The position numbers and the translations under genes are program-made. 64,000 nt of DNA from Skeletonema tropicum (Eukaryota > Bacillariophyta > Thalassiosirophyceae > Thalassiosirales > Thalassiosiraceae). Shown one piece after another: positions 1 to 9,500 of this stretch. Where the stretch lies: assembly GCA_037178625.1 (NCBI GenBank), contig CM074148.1:558001-622000 (forward strand). Reading direction: 5' to 3'. The notes below the pieces were generated by a model, which searched no databases, was not told the DNA's origin, and was given only the letters and a program-made list of their open reading frames with translations. Within the stretch, counting starts at the first letter, position 1. Each line of letters opens with the position of its first letter.

Positions 1-2
1 AT

Positions 3-104
3 GGATGCAGGGAAACACTCTACGACGCAATACACACTTTGCCAAATTACGATGTTGTGCGTTACCTCCTTCTAGAGGTACTTCCCGCGCTACACTTTGA
101 ATAA
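3..104 (+). CDS. Possible C-terminal tail of a gene entering from the left
   Basis: An open frame runs from the window edge to a TAA at 102-104 and gives about 33 residues ending ...VLPALHFE. It has a protein-like mix of Leu, Val, Tyr and Asp, and no start in the window. The end loosely recalls the C-terminus of the LRR genes of this window (...NNVLPLLELP-HTF), but this is too short to assign. It could also be chance coding potential. Confidence 0.25.
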   Translation, partial: GCRETLYDAIHTLPNYDVVRYLLLEVLPALHFE

Positions 105-675
105 TTTGTTGTGTCGTGTTGTCGATTTTGAATTGTCCGATCTCACGCACCCTACATAGGATCTTCAGACACCTGTATGAGTCAGTTGGAGGACTCAGCA
201 CATGTGCTGATTAGAGTTAGAGCTGAGACCCAGGAGAGAAGACATCCTATGCCTATGTAGGGTGGAGATTCTAATTCTAAGTACGTGATCTTTTTACAGC
301 GCGCGTTGGATTTAAAATTCAGGCTAAGTCTATGGTCAGCCTAGCCACGATGTTTGTTCTCAGCGACAGCGAGTACTTGACCTCAGAAAATGGTTAACAT
401 AGTGTTGGAAAGCTGAACTCCTCTCTGTTTGGCTCTACCCTCGGCGTATGAAGACTCCGATTGTTGGTTCAATGATGTCTAGGCGATAATGCAACTTTTA
501 CCTGATTTCCTAAGTAAGAGAGTGAGAGGTGTTAAATCCGTCTGGGTACAATAAAAAGTAAGTAGGTATTGGAAGAAAGGACTACTTTGGGGTTAACCTT
601 TAAGGTTGGTCCCGCAACGGCTGAGAACGAACAAATCGCCGTTTTGATCCGTGTGTGATATCGATATATTTGGTG
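105..675. other. Intergenic stretch with a dispersed repeat
   Basis: No convincing gene is seen. About 43 bases at 471-513 recur at 9233-9282, beside the broken end of a MYND-Sel1 gene. A short stretch at 296-330 resembles the sequence upstream of the Thr-rich TM gene near 23,950-23,985. Confidence 0.4.
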
Positions 676-2060
676 ATGAGCGACGTAGAGATGCAGGAAT
701 TTCTCAGGAGAACCAACATCGAGCAAAAATCCTCACACATGAAAAGGTGAAGGCGAAGAGGCAGCTGGCGAGAGAATCTGCGGAGCTTGCTCAGAAGAAG
801 AAGGTTGAAATGGAACAGTTTCAGAAGAATGCTGCGCGCGATGAAGACCAAGCAATTGTCGACCAACTTACGAAGGAAAAGTCTCTCTCAGATTGTACTC
901 TCGATGACTTTGCTGCCATCAATGCACCACTGCTGAAGTCATTCATTGTAGCTCGACACCCTACCGCTACAGTCAAAAGTCGACTTCCAAACAAGGGGAA
1001 AATTGAATTTGCTCGGGCTATGTTGGATATGCCCGAAGAACACCGTGAAGAGACCCTCATTCTAATGGCATACAATGTGAGGACACTACGAAGTCGTGCC
1101 CTCTGTGCTCCTACCGATGATGAAACATCTACTGAAGAGGAAGCGGAAGAAGTTGAAGAGCAATGGAAAGTTCATCGAGTTGAAATTAATTTGAAGGAAA
1201 ACTTATATCCAGTTGCACCATCTGTGCTACTTGGAAAATCAGCTTGGGTTGAATTGGTGTGTCGTATCTTTGATAAAGATGAGCAGTTGAACAGAGCATC
1301 GGTCACTGAAGCGTTAATGGCAAATGCGAACCAAGTCTGGGAACATCTAAAGTCGCGGTTGCACAATCACCTCTGCCGTGTCAAGGAAAGTCAGCACCGC
1401 CATTGGTCTCTAATGTGGGCGAGGAAGAATCTAGCAGTAGTTGCTGCATACATGGTACTGTTCAAACACGCGAAGGATGTCTCTTGCGCAAACGAGCACT
1501 CTTGTCTCATCATCTTGCCTTCTCGAAGCTGCAATTACCTTCGCCCAACCAACAACAACGCAAATTGGCATGGAGCATACTTGCATGCGGACGAAAATGA
1601 AGACAAATTAATTCGATGTGGAATGACTACTCATACTGATGGATTCATTGGGCGCAATCATGAACATGAAAAGAGAGCCAAGGCCGATCGAAACGATGAC
1701 AACTGCCTCTTTTATAATGCATATCCGTCAAAAGAGAGCAGACGGGCAGCTTGCCGAGCTAGAGATGGTTATTGGGAGAGTTTGGTACAATACGTTGCGG
1801 CGGGATTTGATCGAAGTGACGATGCAATTGCAGCATTCCAGCAGGATGAGAGTGTAGGTGGGTTGTTCTTTATGAATGAAGAAGAACAACAAAGAATTAG
1901 AGCTCTGAAGTTGAGAGGAAAAGATCATGCGCAACAAAAGTTTGCAGTGATGACAGCGTACATGTTTGAACTGGGATATGACTTGGCTCTCTCACCTCTT
2001 TGCAATGTTTCGAAAAGCCCGGGATTCGAAGGTTGCGGACTACGTCGTCCTGAAGCATAA
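676..2060 (+). CDS. Unrecognised protein with coiled-coil N-terminus; possible GIY-YIG-like segment; frameshifted start
   Basis: A long frame ends at 2060. It is open from 648, but its first in-frame ATG is only at 810 (residue sequence MEQFQKNAARDED). A better start is the ATG at 676 in another frame (MSDVEMQEFLRRTNIEQ), which meets the long frame at a run of five A near 725-730, suggesting a one-base frameshift. The product is about 460 residues: a charged Lys/Glu-rich helical start, an acidic stretch near 1130-1160, then a mixed globular part. At about 1560-1700 the order GAY, ten residues, RCGMTT, then GR-(x)-HEHEKR faintly resembles a GIY-YIG nuclease core, though the second motif has lost its Tyr. 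I do not recognise the family. An element-derived gene is possible. Confidence 0.45.
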
Positions 2061-2490
2061 TGCTTATCACTCCTCTCCTCTTGTCGAGTTGATGTATTTG
2101 TGATGTTGTGTGTGGCAAATTTTGCGGCGCAAAGTAGATTGCATAATATGTATAAATTTGTTGGATGCCAAGAGTATTGCATGCTGTTACACAAGTAATC
2201 AACTCGGCTTCTTTACATCCATCTCCATTATCCCTCTCCATTATGTCTACAGCCGCAGGATCGAATGGTACTTCGTCATGGTTGAGACGGTAGATTTGAT
2301 GGATTCTGATGGATTTTGTACAAATTTGTACTAATTCCCACGTGACTGTTCTACGTTCAGGAAGAGGTGTTGTTCACCTTTTTTGACCCCTGTAGCATGT
2401 ACAAACCGAAAGCCCGCCCTCCGTTAGGGATAGAAGTAGTACATAGGTACACTTTACAGAGTATCTCTGACATTATCTATCATTACGATC

Positions 2491-3051
2491 ATGAGCTCTT
2501 TGAACATCAACGCTGCTAACCCTGACGTCAACGCCGATGCCGGTATCAATCCTGGAGTTGAAGCTGGAGCTGGAGTCGAGATCGTTGCTACTACCACCAG
2601 CACCAGCGAAAGAGATGATGATGATGTCTTCAACAGTGAGCTTCCCTCTGGTGATGCAGATGCAGATACAGATGTAGAGCGCGAAACATCCTCCAATCAA
2701 ACCGCCAAGATCAAGACTCGCAGCAGCTGCTACAAGATTCTAGGCGCAGCCGCTATTGGTCTGCTCTTCTTCGGCATTGCTGCGGGCACTGCCGGGGTGG
2801 TTACGGTTATTAACAACAATCGCAACCGCACGGTCAGCAACAACGTCTCTGCTTTGGCGGCAACCAAGGCCCGTTCTTCAAAAACGCCAAAAACTTCAAA
2901 GACGACTACGACGACATCGACTACCACCGGAACTACTGCTGTAACTACCGGAACGGCTAGGGCTATTGCTACTGGAACTACTACTGGAACTACAACTGCG
3001 GTGACGGTGGCACCAACTTCTCCATGTGATGCCTATCATGGCGACTGTTAA
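2491..3051 (+). CDS. Small single-pass membrane protein with Thr-rich tail (copy 1)
   Basis: This is a 186-residue product of unknown function. It has an acidic, Asn/Asp-rich N-terminal half (residues 1-70), a basic stretch with SSCYK, one hydrophobic segment around residues 88-108 (ILGAAAIGLLFFGIAAGTAG), then a tail of Thr, Ser and Lys with a TTTG-type repeat, ending in DCxxxxGDC-like cysteines. It looks like a type II or tail-exposed membrane protein with an O-glycosylatable Thr-rich stalk; that is inference. A close paralogue with the same flanks lies at 24,072-24,644, so start and stop are supported by conservation. The ATG follows the shared sequence at 2403-2490. Confidence 0.7.
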   Translation: MSSLNINAANPDVNADAGINPGVEAGAGVEIVATTTSTSERDDDDVFNSELPSGDADADTDVERETSSNQTAKIKTRSSCYKILGAAAIGLLFFGIAAGTAGVVTVINNNRNRTVSNNVSALAATKARSSKTPKTSKTTTTTSTTTGTTAVTTGTARAIATGTTTGTTTAVTVAPTSPCDAYHGDC

Positions 3052-3354
3052 ATTTAATTTTTGAGTGACGTCCATTATTAGTGCTCTTGGTCTAGAAATA
3101 GTGGTCGCCCCACAATTCCTCAGGCACTCTTGTAGCTGTGTTTGTGTAGGCTATGTTGTGGTTGTGAGGAGTGCGATCTGAGAAACAGTGCTGCTTTTGC
3201 AGTAAACATGTTGGTTAGTCATAATTTTGCCCTTCTCTAGAGGTATTGTAGGGTAGGTGCAGGCACCATACTCCTTGGAAAGGAATATGTTAGCGTTCGG
3301 TTGCGTTCGTGACAAGCGAGAAGCCTTGGTGCTCTTCTAGTTCTAGCAAAAAAT

Positions 3355-3530
3355 AATTTTGCAATGAACAGATCTAACCAAGACCTTATCGCCTGGGTGT
3401 TTTCTCCCTCATCATCATAAACTGGAATAGGGCTCCATCTGCCAGCAGGTGCATATAATTTGAATCGATTTCTTCATTCATATAAGTTCTCCACTTCTCC
3501 AATTGAAATTGTACAATAAAGCGGCGTATT
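3355..3530 (-). pseudogene. Relic of the BspA-like LRR gene family (C-terminal part)
   Basis: On the minus strand this stretch matches the C-terminal helical region of the LRR genes at 19,520 and 22,124 (around the conserved EIDSINQILP and GEKAQAIR segments), with substitutions and indels. No open frame survives. The rest of 3052-3712 shows nothing else. Confidence 0.55.
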
Positions 3531-3712
3531 TTTTTAGAGGACGCCTTTTTGAAGTCATTTTGCAGAAAGAACCGTAGAAAAGGTTTCTACTTTTACGTTT
3601 ACGTCCAGTATGTGCTTTCTCGAACACTTCCTATGAGAACTTCGCAACAAAGGAGGTATGTAGTCTAGAGAGCCTATGCTTGATAAACGTGCATGCACGA
3701 AAGCGAATGTTG

Positions 3713-4563
3713 TGCTTCCTGTGGCACTGTCACTGTGAAGTCTGAAGTTAATGTCATCAAACTAATGACAAACAGTGCATTGCAGCTTGCTAGGTATTGA
3801 AGCGTTGCTTGTCAGAAAAATCATAGTCATAGACCGCAACATACACAAGAGAGCTTGCAGAAGCGGATGGCTGATTTGCGTGATGACCTTCTGTTTGCGC
3901 AGCCTGAAAGCAGTTGCTACGGCGACTGTCCAATCTGCGTGTTGCCACTGCCTCTTGTAAACATGTGGTTATGTCGTGTTGCAGCAAAGTCATCTGCTTC
4001 GGCTGTTTCACTCCGATAAACTACGACAACGACAGCTAAACGGTCCCGAAAAGTGTCCTTCTATCGAAACCCTTTCCCTACAACACGAGCAGAAAGAAAT
4101 GCGGATGTGATGAGAAGAATTCAAGTGAGTGATCCAGTTGCAATGCGTGCGATGAGAGGTCTCTCCGAAGGGGACTTCAGTATCTGCCAAAGGCAACTGT
4201 ACTGGGAGATGCAATAGCACTCATTATCATTGTCTATCGAAAAGATATTCGATGAGAGGGATGCGAAAAGAGCAATATACCACTGGGGAGAAGCCGCCAT
4301 CGGTAAATAATATCCTAAAAAGCTAGATTCTATCTTGGGTTACTTGAGTGGAAGGCAGTAAGGAGAGAGCAGTGAAGCATTTCATCATAGCAGCCAACCT
4401 CGGACATGATGAATCGCTACAACGGGTGAAGAATGAGTGGAGAGTATTGAGTAAAGATGACTTTGCTGCAGCTCTTCGTGCATACCAGGCTGCTGTAGAT
4501 GCAACCAAAAGTGAACGAAGAGAGGCAGCAGATGCAGTATTGGCGAAACTCAATTGTTTGTAG
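3713..4563 (+). pseudogene. Decayed MYND-RING-Sel1 gene
   Basis: Remnants appear in family order. A MYND-like stretch (3713-3860) retains the equivalent of the CASCGIAEV and YCSVACQ region but with stops. A RING-like stretch (3870-4010; DDLLFAQPESSCYGDCPIC in one frame) then shifts frame at the second cysteine pair. Badly eroded Sel1 repeats follow, and finally an intact last segment (4348-4563; VKHFIIAANLGHDESL...AALRAYQAAVDATKS). Several frameshifts make a single product impossible. It is the leftmost member of the array that continues at 6.8-14.7 kb. Confidence 0.75.
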
Positions 4564-4936
4564 GATGAATTTCAGATCGAGTGTCAGAGCTAGAGAGAGC
4601 ATTATTTCCCTGTCGGGGTGCGATGTGTAAAAGAGTGCCTGTACTTTTCATACTATTGTGACGCATTGATAAACTAGCTGTACCAGAGAACAATTGCATT
4701 CAACTAGGAAACTCAATGACGAATTAATACTCATTGTCCCCGCGTAAGCAAAATGAAGATACACTTCAAGAATACAATCATATCAAACACACATCCAAAC
4801 CCCTCGCCCCTTCAGCCAAGTGAACAGCATTCTTCATTGACGTCTTATGTATCAACAATCAACAGAATCGAGTCTATATTCACATCTCCTCCCTTCACAT
4901 TCTATCTTCCCCATCATCATCATCCAGCACAAAACC

Positions 4937-6323
4937 TCAACCCAACACATACCAAAGCGTAAACAAAATACACGCCGCCACAACCCCACTAACCACCCGA
5001 TCATCCTGCTGCCTCTTCTTCCGAATCTTCTCAATCAACCCATTCAACCCCGGAATATTCCCCGCAATCGTCGCCATCGTTCCACCCACACCTCTCAAAC
5101 TAGCCCCCTGACTTCGCAATTCCGAACGTACCCCCGCCGCCTGATTCAATACCGAATTGGCACTCTTCATGGAATTATCAATTGCATTTCGTTCTCGTAA
5201 CAATTGTTCCATTTCTGGATTGGGTCCATCACCACCATTGCTGCCAAGTCCAGCTGCAGTTGCACCACTGAATAATTCCTTGGCCTCCCTCCTCCGTGCG
5301 ACAGCGGCACTTGTCTTGTTAAAATCGGCTCCACAATCAAACAATATTTCACGATATCGTTTTACCAATAGTAAATGTTGACTGCGCCCGGTGCGTTCGG
5401 CGGCTGGTGCCATTTTGGTATTGATTAGTTCTGTCATGGTGGACATTGTGCGGTGAATGTCTTTGGAGAGGGTGGCTTCTTCTTCGTCTAGATTGTTGGT
5501 TTTGGATTGAGAGTTTGAGGAGGAGGAGGGGTAGGAAGAGGAGCCGGAATCGATCATTAATGAGGATTGTTGGCCTAGTGGATCGTTGTCGGTGGAGTTG
5601 TTGTTGTCTACTGTTAGTCTTTGGGCGAGCTGTGCATGATGACATAATTTCATGATATTTTATGTATTTTGTGATGAGTTGGTGTGTATTTTTTGAAACA
5701 GTTGTTGTGTTGGATTTTATTTGGTTGATAAGGACGATTGAGAGAGACAAAACAGACGACATTTGACGAATGAACGAAATGATGGTGAGATGTGCTGATC
5801 AATGAAAAATGAATTGTTGTCTTCACTAAAGAATGTTTTTCTGTCTTTCAATATAAAGAGTGAACTATTTGCAAAAAAAAATAGAACTGACTCCCCTCTC
5901 CCCCCCGCTGAGATCACCACCAGTGACACCACTCTTGTAAAATGCACTCGACACAAAGCAATAAAGTTCTCTCAATTCCAGTTCTGTTCGTTTCATTCTG
6001 TATTATTCCCAGTCCAACGCAAATTATGTGCATATACATGAAATATAAAATAAATACAATACATGTCCCCATAATTCTCACACACTCCCTTTCAAAATAG
6101 AAACAAAACCAATCAACCAAACCCAACAGTGCATAAATCTGTTTATAATACTCACCTGCTGATATCTAGCAACACGATCCTCCAAATGTCGCTCCAACTT
6201 GGTCGCTTCTCGACGTAACACATCGAAATTTTTGGAGGCTTGTTCCGGTGTCATTCCGTACGTCGAGTTGCTGTTGGTGTTGTTGGTGGTGGCACCTCCG
6301 CTAAGTGGGGCACTGCTATTCAT
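4937..6323 (-). CDS. Golgi SNARE of the GOS1/GOSR1 (GOS28) family
   Basis: This is a Qb-SNARE for vesicle fusion within the Golgi and from ER to Golgi. The model has two exons: 6156-6323 (56 residues) and 4937-5629 (230 residues plus stop). The intron 5630-6155 has a GTGAGT donor and a CACAG acceptor, phase 0, joining ...DRVARYQQ to LAQRLTV.... The total of 286 residues is usual for the family. The N-terminal helix (NFDVLRREATKLERHLED) and a middle helix (RYREILFDCGADFNKT) match the Habc-type region. The SNARE motif lies near residues 195-265, with a glutamine at the zero layer (LRSQGASL) and NIPGLNGLIEKIRKKR before it. A single C-terminal TM anchor ends ...CILFTLWYVLG. The start is uncertain: the frame is open further 5' (to about 6530) without an ATG, so an upstream exon may exist. 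Confidence 0.85.
5630..6155 (-). other. Intron of the GOS1-type SNARE gene
   Basis: The donor GTGAGT lies at the 6155 end and a pyrimidine-poor acceptor ending CACAG at 5630-5634. The intron is longer than the others in the window and AT-rich. It holds stop codons in all frames. Confidence 0.75.
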
Positions 6324-6446
6324 CTTCTCGTTAGTATCCACTTTCAATTTACTGTGCGGCGGTGTCGTTAAAACAGTGTTGTTATTGCGATCACCTTCCA
6401 AAGTGGTGGTGGTAGTTGTGTAAAGAGGATTCTCAGTGTACAACAA

Positions 6447-6832
6447 TGATGATTTTTTCTTGGCGGCTGCACTGGCGGCGCCACGTCTTCGGAGGGGTAA
6501 TTGGTCGGAAGGAGGAATTTTGACTACCGTTTATTGTTAGTAGGGGGGGGGTGAATGAATGGCAGGTTGGGTTTTGGGCGTCGGCAGGGCTGTTAAGTAG
6601 CTAGCGATAGAGCGTTGGTTTCATTGTAAAGACCTTCTTCATTCCTACTTTCTTCTTACATAGAGCGAGGAAGATACCTGCAAGTGAGATTACCAAGCTG
6701 GTATATCTTATCTACGTTCCACGAATCAATCATCATCCTCCCCTTTGCGCTGATAGTCCAAGCAAGCACAACATGCTCTGCTGTTATTCTTGGACGTTCC
6801 TCTCGTCGTTGTACTGACTGATAGACGTAATA
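6447..6832. other. Intergenic; start of the RING-Sel1 tandem duplication
   Basis: The first part is the 5' region of the SNARE gene. From about 6,640 the sequence is nearly identical to 9,308 onward and forms the conserved upstream cassette of the RING-Sel1 genes. A fragment of this cassette (GAAGATACCTGCAAGTGAG) also occurs, diverged and inverted, near 37,840, 39,565 and 44,570. Confidence 0.6.
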
Positions 6833-7788
6833 ATGGGTTTGAGTAGACTGTTTGAGTTGCTGGGTTTGAGTGGAGAATTGGACGCAGGATCAGATGCAGA
6901 TGCTGCCCATGTCGGCGTGGACAGTCATGAGTACGGTTCGCACCGAGACCGTGACGACCTTCTGTTTGCGCAACCTAGAGGCAGTTGCTTCGGGGACTGT
7001 CCGCTCTGCTTTTTGCCTATGCCTATCGACACAAGTAAACATGTGGTGTTTTCGTGCTGCAGCAAATTCATATGCTTAGGCTGTTTTCACGCCGAAGAGA
7101 AACGGCAACGACAGCTAAACGGTCCCAAAAAGTGTCCTTTCTGTCGACATCCTGTACCAACAACACTTGCAGAAGGGAATGCGAATGTGACAAGAAGGGC
7201 GGAAGCAAATGATCCGGCTGCACTGGTCAAAGTGGGTGACATCCATAACCATAAAGGGGAGTATAAAAGGGCGTTTCATTACTGGAGAAAGGCAGCTGAT
7301 CTGGGAGATGCATGGGCGCATTTCAACCTATTCTTTTTGTATCAGGATGGGAAAGGTGTAGAGAAGGATGTGAAAAAGGAAGTGCACCACTTGGAAGAGG
7401 CCGCCATCGCTGGTCATCCTGCCGCTAGATACAATCTTGGAGTTCATGAATGGAACGAAGGCAGTAATGAGAGAGCTGTGAAGCATTACATCATCGCCGC
7501 CAATCTAGGGCACGATTGCTGATCATATGCGAAAGTCGTACCACTGAGCCACTAGACGTCTAGTGGCTCAGTGGTACGACTTTCGCATATGATCCGTCTA
7601 GTGGCTCAGTGGTACGACTTTCGCATATGATCAGCAACGATAACTCACTTAAAATGCTGAAGAAGGAGGCAATAGTGAGTAAAAAGGACCTTGCCGCAGC
7701 TTTGCGTGCACACCAGGCTGCAGTAGATGCAATGAAAAGTCCACAGAGGGACGCAGCATATGCAGCTGAGGAGAGTCGAAACGACTAG
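6833..7788 (+). pseudogene. RING-Sel1 protein gene interrupted by a foldback insertion
   Basis: The gene is nearly identical to the intact copy at 9501-10331: MGLSRLFELL start, RING-like zinc finger (Cys56/59, 75/76, 81/84, 101/104), then Sel1-like helical repeats. After GHD a 122-bp inverted-repeat insertion (7516-7637) adds one Cys codon and a stop (frame ends at 7522). The product is therefore 229 instead of 276 residues and lacks the last helix pair. The severed 3' part continues intact to the TAG at 7786-7788. The truncated protein may still be made. Its role would be protein binding or ubiquitin-type regulation by analogy only. Confidence 0.8.
7516..7637. mobile_element. 122-bp foldback insertion with tRNA-like A box
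   Basis: The insertion is defined exactly by comparison with the uninterrupted duplicate at about 10,180. It is flanked by CGA (7513-7515 and 7638-7640), a 3-bp target duplication. The structure is a 43-nt left arm (7516-7558), then two direct copies of a 38-nt unit (7557-7594, 7595-7632) that are its reverse complement, ending AGCAA. The unit contains TGGCTCAGTGG, a perfect match to the pol III A-box consensus, within a stretch resembling a tRNA 5' half. There is no coding capacity. Confidence 0.8.
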
Positions 7789-8537
7789 ATGCAGGATGAA
7801 TTCCAGAGAGCATTATTTGCCGGCCTTGAAGTGTTGAGGTGTAGATGAATCCGTGAGCCACTGTCACTATATCTATGTTACGTTCGTAGACAGTCTATTC
7901 TCGTCGGATGTATCACTAAAAAAGTAGAAAAGACTAACTTGATAGAAGCCGAATGTTTTGAACAAAGTATTCTACCTCATTATTAAATGTAGTGAACATA
8001 TCTCTCATTCTCTCGTCGCATTCCAACATAGCAACTACACTCTTGCATTACTTACTTAACAGTTTCGTGCTTTGAGACGCACACACTTCATCACTTAGTG
8101 ACGAATTGGAGCAAGAATGCGTCAAGTCACAATCACAGGCGAGCATAGCTAAGGTTAAGGTAGTGGTGAGTGAGACGCTACGCCTCGGCAATCTATTTAT
8201 GATAGGTCCACAAAAGAGTTGATCCAGGCCTCAGTGGTGTGGTAAGAAGTAAGACGTAAGAAGCAAGGTGGGGGCTTCGTCTTGGAAGATATGTTTGAAT
8301 GAAGCTGCAAATAAGTAAAGGTTAAAGGCATGAACAATGCAGTATTTTGATACTGTATCCATGCGCGGTTTCACCTGAAATGAATCATGCACGAATCATT
8401 CATCTTGAATGCAAGCACTAGAGCCAAGCAAGCGCATTGCCTGCAAATATTGATGGTTCTGCTTCTACTTCCACGGCAGACAACTCTTCATTCTATTTCA
8501 GCAGCCGATCATTTTCCTATTGACCGCAACGCAACAT
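7789..8537. other. Duplicated intergenic block of the RING-Sel1 array
   Basis: This spacer is nearly identical to 10,332-11,080. Parts recur at about 11,900-12,120 and, inverted, at 38,100-38,570. It holds no gene. It carries the shared 3' flank of the RING-Sel1 copy and the 5' flank of the MYND copy, including ATGAATCATGCACGAATCA, which precedes every MYND-type member. Confidence 0.65.
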
Positions 8538-9245
8538 ATGGCGATGGAAGAAGTCGACATAGTAAGTGGAAAGGCAGGTGACATTTTGTCGTCTTGTGCT
8601 TCCTGCGGTATCGCTGAAGTTGATGCCATCAAATTGATGACCTGTACCGCTTGCAAGCTTGTTCGGTATTGCAGCGTAGCTTGTCAGAAACATCACAGAC
8701 CGCAACACAAGCAGGCGTCCGAGAAGCGGATGGCTGAGTTACGTGATGACCTCCTTTTTGCGCAGCCCAATGACAGTTGCTACGGTTATTGTCCAATCTG
8801 CTGTTTGCCCCTACCTCTTCATCCTCGTAAGCATGTGATGATGTCGTGCTGCAGCAAAATCATCTGTGTTGGCTGTGCTTACGCAGATATGAATCGGGGG
8901 CTAACATGTATATTCTGTCGGCAAGACTTGGCAAAGATGAGCACCCACGAAAACAATATGAAAAGGGCTGAGGCTAATGATCCAGTAGCATTGGTACATG
9001 TTGGTATAAGTTTTGCCTCGAAAGGGAAATATGCCGAGGCATTTCGATATTGGTCAAAGGCAGCTGAGCTGGGAAGTGGATCAGCGCATCAAAATCTATC
9101 TGTTTTGTACCGTGAGGAAAAGCATGTTGAGATGAATGAGAGACGAGCAATATACCATTTGGAAGAGGCTGCCATCGCTGGTCAACCTGATGCTCGGTTC
9201 AATCTTGGGTTACTTGAGTGGGACGTCCAACAAAATGATGTCTAG
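8538..9245 (+). CDS. MYND-RING-Sel1 protein, C-terminally truncated
   Basis: The start ATG (8538, alternative 8544) precedes the conserved MEEVD. A MYND zinc finger follows (CASCG...C..C...YCSVACQKHH...H), although the last cysteine is replaced (QASEKR instead of RACKKR). Next come a RING-like finger (CPICCLPLPL, SCCSKIICVGC, CIFCR) and Sel1-like repeats. The frame stays open to ...LLEWDV and then runs into unrelated sequence (QQNDV stop). Compared with the copy at 12,960 the break is exact at about 9230, so the last 60 or so residues are lost at a duplication junction. It is expected to be a cytosolic or nuclear protein-interaction factor; the function is not known. Confidence 0.7.
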   Translation: MAMEEVDIVSGKAGDILSSCASCGIAEVDAIKLMTCTACKLVRYCSVACQKHHRPQHKQASEKRMAELRDDLLFAQPNDSCYGYCPICCLPLPLHPRKHVMMSCCSKIICVGCAYADMNRGLTCIFCRQDLAKMSTHENNMKRAEANDPVALVHVGISFASKGKYAEAFRYWSKAAELGSGSAHQNLSVLYREEKHVEMNERRAIYHLEEAAIAGQPDARFNLGLLEWDVQQNDV

Positions 9246-9500
9246 GTAGCGATAATGCAACATTTACCTAATTTCCTAAGTGATATGATATGTGAAGACC
9301 TTATCTTCATTCCTACTTTCTTCTTACATAGAGCGAGGAAGATACCTGCAAGTGAGATTACCAAGCTGGTACATCTTATCTACGTTCCACGAATCAATCA
9401 TCATCCTCCCCTTTGCGCTGATAGTCCAAGCAAGCACAACATGCTCTGCTGTTATTCTTGGACGTTCCTCTCGTCGTTGTACTGACTGATAGACGTAATA

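Noticed and set aside
7516..7637. tRNA gene
   Set aside because: Only an A-box/5'-half-like stretch is present, in three copies; no anticodon stem partner, T arm or B box follows.
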